Positions 26,223 to 35,568 of a stretch of DNA of 64,000 nucleotides are shown here, piece after piece. Below the pieces are notes generated by a model. The model did no database searches. It was given only the letters and a program-made list of their open reading frames with translations, and had not been told where the DNA came from. A program made the translations under genes and the position numbers. How positions within the stretch are numbered: position 1 is the first letter of the stretch; the number at the start of each line of letters is the position of its first letter. The DNA comes from Aureitalea sp. L0-47 (GTDB taxonomy: Bacteria > Bacteroidota > Bacteroidia > Flavobacteriales > Flavobacteriaceae): contig NZ_JAFMTQ010000007.1 in assembly GCF_026126405.1 (NCBI RefSeq), forward strand, positions 101,418 through 165,417. Direction: 5' to 3'.

Positions 26223-28766
26223 TTGAAGGGCGCCAATAAAATTACCATTTTCATCCTCGCGATCGTTTTACTGTCTGCTTGCTCGCGAAAGAAGAACACC
26301 TTTTTAAGTAGAAATTTTCATGCAGTTACCGGTGAATATAATGCTTTGTACAACGGAAATGTTGCTCTGGACAGAGGAAAAGAGGAGCTGGCTCTCACTT
26401 ATAGGGACAACTTTTGGGAGGTATTACCTGTTGAAAGGCTTGAGCTCGAAGAGAGCATGGCCCTGCCAGGTGAAACCAAAAACCCCGAATTCGAGCGATC
26501 CGAAGAAAAGGCGGCAAAAGCAATTCAAAGACATTCGATTTACATCGACGGTAAAGAACACAATCCACAAATAGACGAGGCTTACATGATGCTAGGAAAG
26601 GCGCGATATTACGATCAGCGTTTTATCCCCGCAATGGATGCCTTTAATTTTATTCTGAATAAATACCCTACTAGTAATAGTATCAACAAGGCAAAAGTAT
26701 GGAAGGCAAAAGCCAACATTCGCCTTGCCAATGAAGACGTTGCCATTGAAGATCTGGAGCAAATGATGAAGAACGAAGACCTGGAAGATGAAGATCTTGC
26801 AGACGCTTCGGCCATACTTGCTCAGGCATTCGTTAACCTGGACTCCCTGGACGGTGCACTTCCTTACATCAAACTGGCTTCAGAATACACAAAAGACAAC
26901 GAGCTGAAAGGTCGCTACGCCTACATCAAAGGTCAGATATACAATCGAATGGAGATGAAGGATAGCGCCAATATGGCCTTCGATGAGGTTATTGCGCTAA
27001 ACAGAAAGTCTCCACGTGTTTATATGATAAACGCGTATATCGAAAAGGCAAGAAACTTTAACTACGACAAGGAAGACAGGGTTGCGTTCCTTGAATTGTT
27101 ATTCGACCTCGAGAAGAACCGTGAGAACCGTCCGTTCCTGGACAGGATCTACAACCAGATAGGTGAATATTATCGAAGTACAGAAAACATCGATACCGCT
27201 GTAATGTACTACAACAAGTCCATCAAGAATTATAAGGACGACCGGGTAATGCAGTCGGTTAATTATTCTACACTTGCTGAGATCAATTTCGATAATGCCC
27301 AGTACAAAAGGGCCGGAAATTATTACGATAGCACTTTAACGTTCTTGGAGCCGAATACCCGCCCATGGAGACGTGTTAAGAAGAAGCGTGAGAATCTGGA
27401 CGATGTGATCAAATACGAAGATATCGCCACACTTAACGACAGTGTCCTGCGCCTGGCGAACTTATCTGAAGCACAGCTCCTGGCTTATTTTACAGATTAT
27501 ACCGCCAAACTGAAGCAAAAAGCCATCGAGGATTCCATTGCTTCTGTTAAACTTGAGAAGCAGATCGCGAATAATGAATTCTACAAGAAGAATACGGCTT
27601 CCAACAAGAATGAGCAAAGCGGTGGCCGATTCTATTTCTACAACTCCAGCACCGTAGCCTACGGGAAACAGGAATTCAAGAGAATATGGGGTGACCGTAC
27701 ACGTGAAGACAATTGGAGAAGATCCGACAGGAAACGTGCTGGTATCACGGAGGAGATTGCAGTTGAGGAGAACACACCCATCTCTGAAAACGAACGATTC
27801 AAGCCAGAAACCTATATTGCTCTAATTCCTACGGATGAGAAAGTGATTGATAGCCTTACAAAGGAACGTGACTTTGCCTACTATCAGCTTGGCCTGATCT
27901 ACAAGGAAAAGTTCAAAGAGTACGGACTTGCATCAAACCGATTGGAAAAATTACTGACATACAATCCTGAAGAGCGACTGGTATTGCCAGCCAAATACAA
28001 TCTGTTCAAGATATATCAGCAGATAGAGCGCACCGCCCTGGCCAATAAGTATAAAGACGACATTATAAATAATCACCCGGATTCCAGGTATGCTGAGATC
28101 CTTCGTAATCCGGAGGCCATGCTCGCAACGGACGAGTCCAGTCCGGAGTTCAAGTACAAGGGACTTTACAGGGAATTTGAAGCACATAATTACCAGCAGG
28201 TAATAGATACAGCCGAAGAGTATATCACTGTCTACAATGGGAATGATATAGTTCCGAAACTGGAAATGCTTAAAGCTACCGCCTTGGCCAGGAAAGATGG
28301 TTTCGAGGCCTATAAGAAAGCACTCAATTTTATCGCCCTGAACTATCCGAACAGTGAGGAAGGGAAAAAAGCGCAGGAGATATATTCAACAGTACTTCCA
28401 AAACTGGGCGTGAAGAATTTTGTAAACGAAGAGAACAGTGAAGAGTGGAAGGTAGTCTACCGATTCACTCCTGAAGAGACCGAAACCATGGACAAACTTG
28501 TGGCCAAACTAGACAAATTTCTCGCCGAACGCCGCTATGATACCGAGATGTCTACTTCCATTGACTATTACGATCCTGAAACGCGATTTGTGATCATTCA
28601 CGGTCTAAATACCAAGCTTGGTGCCAGAGGAATGGCTCAGGTACTGGAAGAGGATAAAAAATACAAGATCAAGAAACCATTTTTCGAAATATCATCACCC
28701 AACTACAAGATCGTTCAGATTCATAAGAACCTGGAAGATTATTTGAAGGACGATACTGTCGAATAG
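26223..28766 (+). CDS. porW: Type IX secretion periplasmic lipoprotein PorW/SprE
   Basis: An 847-residue lipoprotein with a signal peptide and lipobox LLSAC (Cys20), followed by SRKKNTF. The mature part is rich in tetratricopeptide-like helical repeats (roughly 90-400 and 590-720), and the N-terminal FHAVTGEYNALYNGN block is strongly characteristic of SprE, required for type IX secretion and gliding in Flavobacterium and called PorW in Porphyromonas. Known work places PorW as a periplasmic connector of the T9SS. The start is TTG at 26223, right before the signal peptide. It precedes bactofilin and the ATP synthase genes on the same strand. Confidence 0.9.
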   Translation: MKGANKITIFILAIVLLSACSRKKNTFLSRNFHAVTGEYNALYNGNVALDRGKEELALTYRDNFWEVLPVERLELEESMALPGETKNPEFERSEEKAAKAIQRHSIYIDGKEHNPQIDEAYMMLGKARYYDQRFIPAMDAFNFILNKYPTSNSINKAKVWKAKANIRLANEDVAIEDLEQMMKNEDLEDEDLADASAILAQAFVNLDSLDGALPYIKLASEYTKDNELKGRYAYIKGQIYNRMEMKDSANMAFDEVIALNRKSPRVYMINAYIEKARNFNYDKEDRVAFLELLFDLEKNRENRPFLDRIYNQIGEYYRSTENIDTAVMYYNKSIKNYKDDRVMQSVNYSTLAEINFDNAQYKRAGNYYDSTLTFLEPNTRPWRRVKKKRENLDDVIKYEDIATLNDSVLRLANLSEAQLLAYFTDYTAKLKQKAIEDSIASVKLEKQIANNEFYKKNTASNKNEQSGGRFYFYNSSTVAYGKQEFKRIWGDRTREDNWRRSDRKRAGITEEIAVEENTPISENERFKPETYIALIPTDEKVIDSLTKERDFAYYQLGLIYKEKFKEYGLASNRLEKLLTYNPEERLVLPAKYNLFKIYQQIERTALANKYKDDIINNHPDSRYAEILRNPEAMLATDESSPEFKYKGLYREFEAHNYQQVIDTAEEYITVYNGNDIVPKLEMLKATALARKDGFEAYKKALNFIALNYPNSEEGKKAQEIYSTVLPKLGVKNFVNEENSEEWKVVYRFTPEETETMDKLVAKLDKFLAERRYDTEMSTSIDYYDPETRFVIIHGLNTKLGARGMAQVLEEDKKYKIKKPFFEISSPNYKIVQIHKNLEDYLKDDTVE

Positions 28767-28798
28767 AAAACGTTAATCCCCATTAATTAGAACTAACT

Positions 28799-29272
28799 AT
28801 GTTTTCAGACAAAAAAGACAAGAAGAATATGGAACCAACAGCAAGCCAAAACAGAATTAATGAAGGAACCAAGTTAAAAGGAGATATCCACTCTAAAGGA
28901 TTTTTCCGTATCGATGGTGAGATCGATGGAAATGTGAACACTCCTTCCAAGGTAGTACTAGGTAAAACAGGTGTAATCACCGGGACTCTCGTGTGCGAGA
29001 ACGCAGATATAGAAGGCACTTTCGACGGCAAGTTGGACGTAACCGGAACCCTTACACTCAAGGCAACCGCGAAGATCACAGGAGATGTGGTAGTAGGCAA
29101 ATTGGCTGTTGAACCGGGAGCCACCTTTAACGCATCTTGTGTGATGAAAGGTTCAGAGAAGAAAACAGAAGTCCTACAGGAGGCATTGAACGAGAATATT
29201 AAATCTCAAAATCATCCTTTTGACAGAACCCAAAGAATCCAAAAACCGAAAACGGAACAGCAGAATAAATAG
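28799..29272 (+). CDS. Bactofilin (polymer-forming cytoskeletal protein)
   Basis: A 157-residue cytoplasmic protein with a short charged N-terminus and a right-handed beta-helix core (about residues 24-115) of glycine- and valine-rich repeats such as KGDIHSKGFFRIDGEIDGN and GKTGVITGTLVCENADIEG. Bactofilins polymerise into membrane-linked filaments that position cell-wall and motility proteins. It lies 32 bases after porW and its 3' end overlaps the AtpZ-like gene by 53 bases in another frame. A cytoskeletal protein directly after a T9SS gene fits the cell-polarity and gliding role of both, though that link is inferred. Confidence 0.92.
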   Translation: MFSDKKDKKNMEPTASQNRINEGTKLKGDIHSKGFFRIDGEIDGNVNTPSKVVLGKTGVITGTLVCENADIEGTFDGKLDVTGTLTLKATAKITGDVVVGKLAVEPGATFNASCVMKGSEKKTEVLQEALNENIKSQNHPFDRTQRIQKPKTEQQNK

Positions 29273-29477
29273 CTATGCCCGATTTTCGGGGATTGCTTTC
29301 CAAATGATCGTGATCATTTTGCTGGGAACGTATGGAGGTATTAAACTGGACGAGAGGTATCCCAACGAATATTCCTTATTTACCGTAATATGTAGCTTGC
29401 TTTCAGTGGGAATCGCTATGTACTTTGTAATTAAACAGGTCACGGATTTTTCAAAAAAAGAGGATAAAGAAAAATGA
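29220..29477 (+). CDS. AtpZ/AtpI-like small membrane protein
   Basis: An 85-residue protein with a basic N-terminus and two membrane helices (about 24-43 and 50-70) separated by GGIKLDERYPNEYS, the AtpZ/AtpI family pattern. Family members assist assembly of the F0 c-ring or ion transport next to the ATP synthase. TTG at 29220 gives a 53-base overlap with bactofilin; a later start is possible because the first 18 residues are poorly conserved in the family. It overlaps the following gene by ATGA. Confidence 0.8.
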   Translation: MTEPKESKNRKRNSRINSYARFSGIAFQMIVIILLGTYGGIKLDERYPNEYSLFTVICSLLSVGIAMYFVIKQVTDFSKKEDKEK

Positions 29478-29869
29478 AACAAGACCTACCCTATTTTTTA
29501 CTGAAATGGTTTGGATACACGGTGTTACTGGCAGGGATTCATTATTATATCTTTCATACTTTCTTTTCTGAAATCAAACTTTATTTTCCACTCTGGGTGA
29601 TTTACCTTTTCAATGCAGGGCTTGTATTACTGCTGTTTTTAATAATCCGAATCCAAATGGCCAGAGGCTACACCAAGACCTATAATTTATTCCTTATTCT
29701 CACCGTTTCTAAGATGGCTCTGGCTATCGTATTTCTTCTTCCTTTGTTCGCGGATAAATCTGAGAACGCGGTAGTGGATGTAATTAATTTTTTCATCCCT
29801 TATTTTTTGTTTTTAGGATTCGAAATTTTCCAGCTGAACGTTTTTTTCAAAAAGGAGGAAACAAACTAG
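29474..29869 (+). CDS. Small polytopic membrane protein (DUF6168-like) before the ATP synthase genes
   Basis: A 131-residue protein with four hydrophobic helices, overlapping the AtpZ-like gene as ATGA at 29474. The layout resembles AtpI-type proteins encoded ahead of the F0 genes, and I think it belongs to the flavobacterial DUF6168 family. The role is unknown; its position between AtpZ and atpB suggests help in F0 assembly. The promoter of the ATP synthase genes begins a few bases after its stop. Confidence 0.65.
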   Translation: MKQDLPYFLLKWFGYTVLLAGIHYYIFHTFFSEIKLYFPLWVIYLFNAGLVLLLFLIIRIQMARGYTKTYNLFLILTVSKMALAIVFLLPLFADKSENAVVDVINFFIPYFLFLGFEIFQLNVFFKKEETN

Positions 29870-29877
29870 CAGATAAT

Positions 29878-29907
29878 TTGTCAATTCATTTACTATTAGT
29901 ACATTTG
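29878..29907 (+). promoter_or_regulatory. Bacteroidota promoter for atpBEFHAG
   Basis: TTG (29878-29880), a 19-base spacer and TACATTTG (29900-29907) match the TTG/TAnnTTTG consensus exactly, with the predicted transcription start about 25 bases before the atpB start. It gives the ATP synthase genes their own promoter although they follow closely on the membrane-protein genes. Confidence 0.68.
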
Positions 29908-29938
29908 CAGCGAATTTCAGAACCGCAAAAGCACTATA

Positions 29939-31060
29939 TTGAAAACTTCCAATTTTACCACTTTTAGGAGCCTTATTCTAGGCCTGATTTTCCTCCTTTC
30001 GTTCAACCCGGTTTTAGCTGCTTCGAATGCTCCGGCGAGCAAGTCGGAAACCGGTGAAAATGAGGAGTTTGATGTAACCGAAATGATCATGCACCACATC
30101 AAGGACTCGCATGATTTTCACATTATGGATTGGGACGGTCACGCAATTTCTTTTCCACTCCCTGTGATCCTTTGGACAGAGAATGGTCTGGTTACCTTCA
30201 TGTCCAGTGAGTTCCACCATGACGACAGCGGTTCGGTAGTGGTTGAAAAAGACGGACAAAAATTTGTAAAATACCACGAAGAGATTTATTACGCAGCTGC
30301 TGCGCCAAATGCATCTGGGGCCTATTTAACGATGGGCGAGGGAGATCATCCCTCGAACGCCCACCCGATGGATTTTTCAATTACCAAGTTGGTCTTCTCG
30401 ATGTTCATATCCATCGTATTGTTACTGTTGATCTTCGGATTATCCGCAAGAAAATATGATACTTCCGGTGTGCCAAGAGGGATCGCAAAGTTCACCGAAC
30501 CTTTGGTAGTATTTATTCGCGATGAAGTAGCAAGACCAAATATTGGCGAAAGGCACTATGCGCGCTTCATGCCATTCCTGTTAACACTCTTCTTTTTTAT
30601 CTGGATCAACAATTTAATGGGGTTAATCCCATTCTTCCCATTCAGTGCGAACCTGAGTGGAAATATAGCATTTACCATGGTATTGGCGGTGATCACCTTC
30701 GTCATTACCACGGTTAAAGGAAACAAAGATTACTGGGTTCACATTTTCTGGATGCCCGGTGTGCCGGTATTTTTGAAACCATTCCTTGCACTCATAGAGT
30801 TTGCGGGAATATTCATTAAGCCTGTTTCCCTGATGATTCGTTTGTTTGCAAACATTACGGCGGGTCACATTATTGTATTAAGCCTTATTTCCCTGATCTT
30901 TATTTTTGGAACCGTTTGGATTTCGCCTGTTTCGATTTTCTTCTCGGTATTCATCAGTGTGATCGAGGTGTTGGTTGTCGCCATCCAGGCTTATATTTTT
31001 ACTATGCTGTCTGCTCTATATATAGGAGCGGCCATGGAAGAACACGAACACGCACATTAA
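29939..31060 (+). CDS. atpB: ATP synthase F0 subunit a
   Basis: Forms the proton half-channels next to the c-ring. The core polytopic region (about residues 150-370) has the RPNIGERHYARFMPFLLTLF entry and the helix carrying the essential arginine in SLMIRLFANITAGHI, plus the C-terminal VVAIQAYIFTMLSALYI. As usual in this phylum, the protein is long (373 residues) because of an N-terminal export-type signal (hydrophobic residues about 11-28) and a His/Asp-rich periplasmic domain. The start is TTG at 29939, just after a strong promoter. Confidence 0.95.
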   Translation: MKTSNFTTFRSLILGLIFLLSFNPVLAASNAPASKSETGENEEFDVTEMIMHHIKDSHDFHIMDWDGHAISFPLPVILWTENGLVTFMSSEFHHDDSGSVVVEKDGQKFVKYHEEIYYAAAAPNASGAYLTMGEGDHPSNAHPMDFSITKLVFSMFISIVLLLLIFGLSARKYDTSGVPRGIAKFTEPLVVFIRDEVARPNIGERHYARFMPFLLTLFFFIWINNLMGLIPFFPFSANLSGNIAFTMVLAVITFVITTVKGNKDYWVHIFWMPGVPVFLKPFLALIEFAGIFIKPVSLMIRLFANITAGHIIVLSLISLIFIFGTVWISPVSIFFSVFISVIEVLVVAIQAYIFTMLSALYIGAAMEEHEHAH

Positions 31061-31075
31061 TTTAATCTTTAATAA

Positions 31076-31324
<249 letters not shown>

Positions 31325-31331
31325 GAAAACA

Positions 31332-31354
31332 CGGCGCAACGGTTGGTTGCGCCG
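31332..31354 (+). promoter_or_regulatory. Stem-loop in the atpE-atpF intergenic region
   Basis: CGGCGCAAC (31332-31340), the loop GGTTG and GTTGCGCCG (31346-31354) form a perfect nine-base-pair, GC-rich hairpin seven bases after atpE. The following GTTTCTTC is only a weak U-tract, so it looks like a leaky terminator or mRNA-stabilising hairpin rather than a full stop. Such a site would raise subunit c relative to the downstream subunits. Confidence 0.6.
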
Positions 31355-31395
31355 GTTTCTTCAGTTTAATTAAAGATTGAAAAAAGTATAAAAAA

Positions 31396-31890
31396 ATGGA
31401 TTTAGTAACTCCAGATGTAGGTTTAATTTTTTGGACGTTTATCTCGTTCCTGGTTTTGTTTTTTCTTCTGAAGCGTTTTGCGTGGAAACCTATCGTAGGT
31501 ACCGTGAACGACAGGGAGCAATCAATTAGAGAGGCTCTTGCTTCTGCTGAAGCTGCCAAGAAAGAAATGGAAAACCTTACTGCAGACAATGAACGCATTT
31601 TAAAGGAAGCTCGTGTAGAGCGTGAGGCAATGCTGAAAGAAGCCAGAGAGATCAGAGCCAAAATGATAGCTGATGCAGAAGAAGATGCAAAGGTGAAAGC
31701 AGACAAGATCATTGTAAATGCTCAAGCTGCGATCGAGAATGAAAAGAAAGCAGCCATTGCTGAATTAAAAGGACAGGTAGCTGAATTGTCTGTTGATATC
31801 GCCGAAAAGGTGGTAAGAGCAGAACTAGCGGACAAAGGAAAGCAATTGAAGCTGGTCGAAAACATGTTGGACGAAGCCAAGTTAAACTAA
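31396..31890 (+). CDS. atpF: ATP synthase F0 subunit b
   Basis: The peripheral stalk of the ATP synthase: one N-terminal membrane helix (residues about 8-27, ending LLKRFAWKPI) followed by a long charged coiled-coil, 164 residues in all. RFAWKPIVGTVNDREQSI is a typical b-subunit start. It lies after the atpE stem-loop and six bases before atpH. Confidence 0.94.
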   Translation: MDLVTPDVGLIFWTFISFLVLFFLLKRFAWKPIVGTVNDREQSIREALASAEAAKKEMENLTADNERILKEARVEREAMLKEAREIRAKMIADAEEDAKVKADKIIVNAQAAIENEKKAAIAELKGQVAELSVDIAEKVVRAELADKGKQLKLVENMLDEAKLN

Positions 31891-31896
31891 GATTAA

Positions 31897-32436
31897 ATGA
31901 AAGGATCAAAGGCAGCCATACGATACGCTAAGGCGGTGCTTCACCAGGCCCAGGATGACAAGGTAGCAGAAAAGGTCTTTGGCGACATGCATTCCGTATC
32001 GGAAACACTGAAGGGGAGCAAAGAGTTACGAGCTGTTCTCCAGAGTCCGGTAATTAAATCGTCCGATAAGAGAGCGGCGTTGCTTGAGATTTTCGAATCT
32101 ACTTCGGATAACACTCACAATCTTATCAACGTTTTGGTTGAAAATCAACGCATCGCTTTATTAGGAGATGTTGCGTATAGCTTCGTGCAGTTGTACAATG
32201 AAGCAAAAGGAGTCATAGTGGCAAGCGTAACTACTGCCGTTCCAATTTCACAAGAAATTGAGAACCAGGTGCTCGCCAAGGTCAAAGAATTAACAGGGAG
32301 TAACACGGTTACTCTTGAAAGTAGTATTGATGAGTCCATCATCGGAGGATTTATTCTTCGGATAGGAGACCTTCAGTACAATGCGAGTATCGCAAATAAT
32401 TTGAATAAACTTAAAAGAGAATTCACAGTAAATTAA
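31897..32436 (+). CDS. atpH: ATP synthase F1 subunit delta
   Basis: A 179-residue soluble subunit joining the peripheral stalk to the F1 head. The AIRYAKAVLHQA N-terminus, the central LINVLVENQRIALL helix and the C-terminal SIIGGFILRIGDLQYNASI are OSCP/delta signatures. It is encoded six bases after atpF and 38 bases before atpA. Confidence 0.94.
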   Translation: MKGSKAAIRYAKAVLHQAQDDKVAEKVFGDMHSVSETLKGSKELRAVLQSPVIKSSDKRAALLEIFESTSDNTHNLINVLVENQRIALLGDVAYSFVQLYNEAKGVIVASVTTAVPISQEIENQVLAKVKELTGSNTVTLESSIDESIIGGFILRIGDLQYNASIANNLNKLKREFTVN

Positions 32437-32474
32437 GGTTATGCCCTGTGGGGCCGGTCTAAAACAAGAATAAA

Positions 32475-34049
32475 ATGGCAGAAGTAAAACCAGCTGAAGT
32501 TTCAGCAATCTTAAAGAAACAACTCTCAGGATTTGAAGCCTCCGCTTCTTTGGATGAAGTGGGAACGGTATTAACCGTTGGTGACGGTATTGCCCGTGTG
32601 TATGGTCTAGCCAATGCGCAATACGGGGAATTGGTAGAGTTTGAGAACGGATTGGAAGGAATTGTACTGAACCTCGAAGAAGATAATGTTGGGGTTGTAT
32701 TGTTAGGGCCTTATACGGAGATCAAAGAAGGAGCTACTGTTAAACGTACTCAGCGTATCGCTTCTATCAATGTAGGTGAAGGGATCGTTGGACGTGTTGT
32801 GAATACACTTGGTGAACCGATTGATGGAAAAGGACCTATAGCCGGTGAGACTTTCGAAATGCCATTGGAAAGAAAAGCACCTGGGGTAATCTACCGTCAG
32901 CCGGTAAACGAACCGCTTCAAACAGGTATCAAGTCGGTAGACGCCATGATTCCGGTCGGAAGAGGACAGCGTGAGCTTGTTATTGGTGACCGCCAGACAG
33001 GGAAGACTACTGTGTGTATCGATACCATTATCAACCAGAAAGAATTTTACGATGCCGGCGAGCCAGTATACTGTATTTATGTTGCAGTAGGACAAAAGGC
33101 TTCTACGGTAGCGAACATTGCGAGGGTACTTGAAGAAAAAGGAGCTCTTGCTTATACAACTATTGTTGCTGCAAATGCATCAGACCCTGCTCCAATGCAG
33201 GTATATGCACCATTCGCAGGAGCAGCGATCGGGGAGTACTTCCGCGACACAGGGAGACCTGCTTTGATCATTTACGATGATCTTTCAAAACAAGCGGTTG
33301 CCTATCGTGAAGTATCGCTATTACTTCGTCGTCCACCGGGACGTGAAGCATACCCTGGGGACGTTTTCTACCTTCACTCAAGATTGTTGGAGCGTGCAGC
33401 TAAGGTAATCGATGATGATTCGATTGCGAAGAACATGAATGACCTTCCAGCGCCGTTAAAAGATAAGGTAAAAGGGGGTGGATCATTAACGGCCCTGCCT
33501 ATTATTGAAACCCAGGCGGGTGACGTTTCTGCCTATATTCCGACAAACGTGATCTCGATTACAGACGGGCAGATATTCCTTGAATCGGATCTCTTTAACT
33601 CGGGTGTACGTCCTGCGATTAACGTAGGTATCTCTGTATCTCGTGTAGGAGGTAGTGCACAGATCAAGTCGATGAAGAAAGTAGCCGGGACACTGAAACT
33701 CGACCAGGCACAGTACCGTGAGCTGGAAGCCTTCTCGAAATTCGGTAGTGACCTTGATGCTGCTACAATGAACGTAATTGAGAAAGGTAAGCGAAACGTT
33801 GAGATCCTTAAGCAGGGGCAAAACGACCCGTTCACAGTTGAAGACCAGGTAGCCATTATCTATGCAGGTTCGAAGAACTTGTTACGAAATGTACCGGTTG
33901 ACAAAGTAAAGAAATTCGAGAGAGATTATCTTGAACTACTGAATGCCAAGCACAGAGAAACTTTGGATACTTTGAAAGAAGGAAAGCTCACGGACGATGT
34001 GATCGATACTCTTACAAATGTGGCCAAAGACCTTGCGGCTCAGTACTAA
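32475..34049 (+). CDS. atpA: ATP synthase F1 subunit alpha
   Basis: The 524-residue regulatory nucleotide-binding subunit of F1. The Walker A motif is GDRQTGKTT near residue 174, with [13 protein letters not shown] before it, [16 protein letters not shown] as the Walker B region and the conserved [22 protein letters not shown]. Full length. It shows evenly strong codon bias (a highly expressed gene). The matching catalytic subunit beta (atpD) is not in this window. Confidence 0.97.
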   Translation: MAEVKPAEVSAILKKQLSGFEASASLDEVGTVLTVGDGIARVYGLANAQYGELVEFENGLEGIVLNLEEDNVGVVLLGPYTEIKEGATVKRTQRIASINVGEGIVGRVVNTLGEPIDGKGPIAGETFEMPLERKAPGVIYRQPVNEPLQTGIKSVDAMIPVGRGQRELVIGDRQTGKTTVCIDTIINQKEFYDAGEPVYCIYVAVGQKASTVANIARVLEEKGALAYTTIVAANASDPAPMQVYAPFAGAAIGEYFRDTGRPALIIYDDLSKQAVAYREVSLLLRRPPGREAYPGDVFYLHSRLLERAAKVIDDDSIAKNMNDLPAPLKDKVKGGGSLTALPIIETQAGDVSAYIPTNVISITDGQIFLESDLFNSGVRPAINVGISVSRVGGSAQIKSMKKVAGTLKLDQAQYRELEAFSKFGSDLDAATMNVIEKGKRNVEILKQGQNDPFTVEDQVAIIYAGSKNLLRNVPVDKVKKFERDYLELLNAKHRETLDTLKEGKLTDDVIDTLTNVAKDLAAQY

Positions 34050-34072
34050 TATTCGAAATTATACGCTAAAAG

Positions 34073-34942
34073 ATGGCAAATCTTAAGGAAATACGTAATA
34101 GGATCTCTTCTGTAGGTTCAACAATGCAGATCACCAGTGCCATGAAGATGGTATCTGCTGCAAAATTGAAGAAAGCCCAGGATGCTATTACTGCCATGAG
34201 GCCTTATGCCAATAAACTCACCGAGTTGCTTCAAAATCTGAGCGCGACACTGGATGGGGATAGTGGAGGGGCCTATGCTGATCAACGTGAAGTGAAGAAG
34301 GTACTTGTAGTGGCCATTACTTCAAATCGTGGATTGGCGGGAGCTTTCAACAGTAATATCATCAAAGAGGCCAAGCGTACAGCTACGGAAGATTATGCAG
34401 CTAAGCAGGTGGAATTTGTAACCATCGGAAAGAAGGGTAACGATATTCTAAGCAAGACAGAAACTATTATCGAGAATAACAACCAGATCTTTGATGATCT
34501 ATCATTCGATAATGTAGCCGAGATAGCCGAATACCTTATGAAGCAATATGCGGACGCTAATTGCGACAAGATCATTCTGCTTTATAACAAATTCAAGAAT
34601 GCTGCCACGCAGATCGTGATGAACGAGCAGTTTCTTCCGATTCTTCCGCCGGAATCGGATGCTTCGAATAGCAACGCAGTGGCCGACTATATCTTCGAGC
34701 CGAACAAGGAGAAAATCATTGAGGAGCTAATTCCGAAGAGTTTGAAAACGCAACTCTTCAAAGCGATTAGAGACAGTATCGCTAGTGAACATGGTGCCCG
34801 TATGACAGCCATGCATAAGGCAACAGATAACGCCTCTGAAATGAAAGATGCGTTGACCCTTGAGTACAATAAAGCTCGTCAGGCTGCTATTACCGGTGAG
34901 ATCCTTGAGATCGTTGGTGGTGCAGAAGCACTTGCAGGCTAA
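34073..34942 (+). CDS. atpG: ATP synthase F1 subunit gamma
   Basis: The 289-residue rotating central shaft. Its N- and C-terminal long helices are visible: RNRISSVGSTMQITSAMKMVSAAKL at the start (given here as the family's conserved opening) and the C-terminal NKARQAAITGEILEIVGGA. SNRGLAGAFN is the family motif in the middle. It is the last gene of the cluster; a strong terminator follows within 25 bases and no atpD or atpC appears. Confidence 0.96.
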   Translation: MANLKEIRNRISSVGSTMQITSAMKMVSAAKLKKAQDAITAMRPYANKLTELLQNLSATLDGDSGGAYADQREVKKVLVVAITSNRGLAGAFNSNIIKEAKRTATEDYAAKQVEFVTIGKKGNDILSKTETIIENNNQIFDDLSFDNVAEIAEYLMKQYADANCDKIILLYNKFKNAATQIVMNEQFLPILPPESDASNSNAVADYIFEPNKEKIIEELIPKSLKTQLFKAIRDSIASEHGARMTAMHKATDNASEMKDALTLEYNKARQAAITGEILEIVGGAEALAG

Positions 34943-34966
34943 TTCGAAAGTTAAAAAACAGATTAG

Positions 34967-34995
34967 AAGCCTTCCCTCACACGGAAGGCTTTTTT
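34967..34995 (+). terminator. Rho-independent terminator after atpG
   Basis: AAGCCTTCC (34967-34975), a seven-base loop and GGAAGGCTT form a perfect nine-base-pair stem directly followed by a T-tract. It ends the atpBEFHAG transcript. Confidence 0.85.
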
Positions 34996-35031
34996 GTACC
35001 TTTATGGCAGGGCTTTTGATTTACATTCCAC

Positions 35032-35556
35032 ATGAAAGAGAACAACACAATTTTAAAACCGTTGATGATAACATGTATCCTTCTCCTTTTCGCAAGTTGT
35101 GGGGGAGGGAAGACAAATGATCAGGAACAAATTGTACTATATCCTGACCCGCCTTTTAAAGTAGCCGATGTCTATTCACAGAAATGGGTGGCAGGCGTAC
35201 CTGATGGTGGCTCCGGGACCAACGTGCATTTTACATTAGTGGAATTCTCGCGGGACGTTACCATAGACAAGGTTTATTTCAGAGAGCAGGTAACTAAAGC
35301 ACAAATTTCGCCTCAAACAAGAAACCAATTCGCAGGATATTTCCGAAACAATAACAGGCGAGATGTTATCATGGATATCGACCCAGTGAAAGAGGCAAAA
35401 AACACACCTAAAACCCCTTTCCCTTTTAAATTGAATGACAATGAAGCTGTTCTTAGTTTCCTGGATGGGAATTTTGTTAGGTATACGAAGATCACCGATA
35501 TTCGAGAAGAAGAAATGCTTGCATTACCATCCGTTAAACCAAACAACGAAAACTAG
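35032..35556 (+). CDS. Hypothetical lipoprotein
   Basis: A 174-residue protein with a signal peptide and lipobox LFASC (Cys at about 23) followed by GGGK, the Gly-rich start that favours outer-membrane sorting in this phylum. The mature part is predicted mixed alpha/beta with no motif I recognise; residues 62-110 hold FTLVEFSRDVTIDKVYFREQ and a polar NNNRRD segment. It begins about 36 bases after the atpG terminator and ends 12 bases before the flippase gene, so it probably heads the envelope operon that follows. Confidence 0.75.
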   Translation: MKENNTILKPLMITCILLLFASCGGGKTNDQEQIVLYPDPPFKVADVYSQKWVAGVPDGGSGTNVHFTLVEFSRDVTIDKVYFREQVTKAQISPQTRNQFAGYFRNNNRRDVIMDIDPVKEAKNTPKTPFPFKLNDNEAVLSFLDGNFVRYTKITDIREEEMLALPSVKPNNEN

Positions 35557-35568
35557 TCGCTACATACC

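Noticed and set aside
28783..29124. A 113-codon minus-strand frame opposite bactofilin
   Set aside because: Bactofilin has a clear beta-helix repeat on the plus strand; the antisense frame only mirrors its codon pattern.
31332..31354. atpE hairpin as an ordinary terminator
   Set aside because: The U-tract is weak (GTTTCTTC) and atpF, atpH, atpA and atpG follow without a convincing new promoter, so full termination is unlikely; it is listed as a regulatory hairpin.
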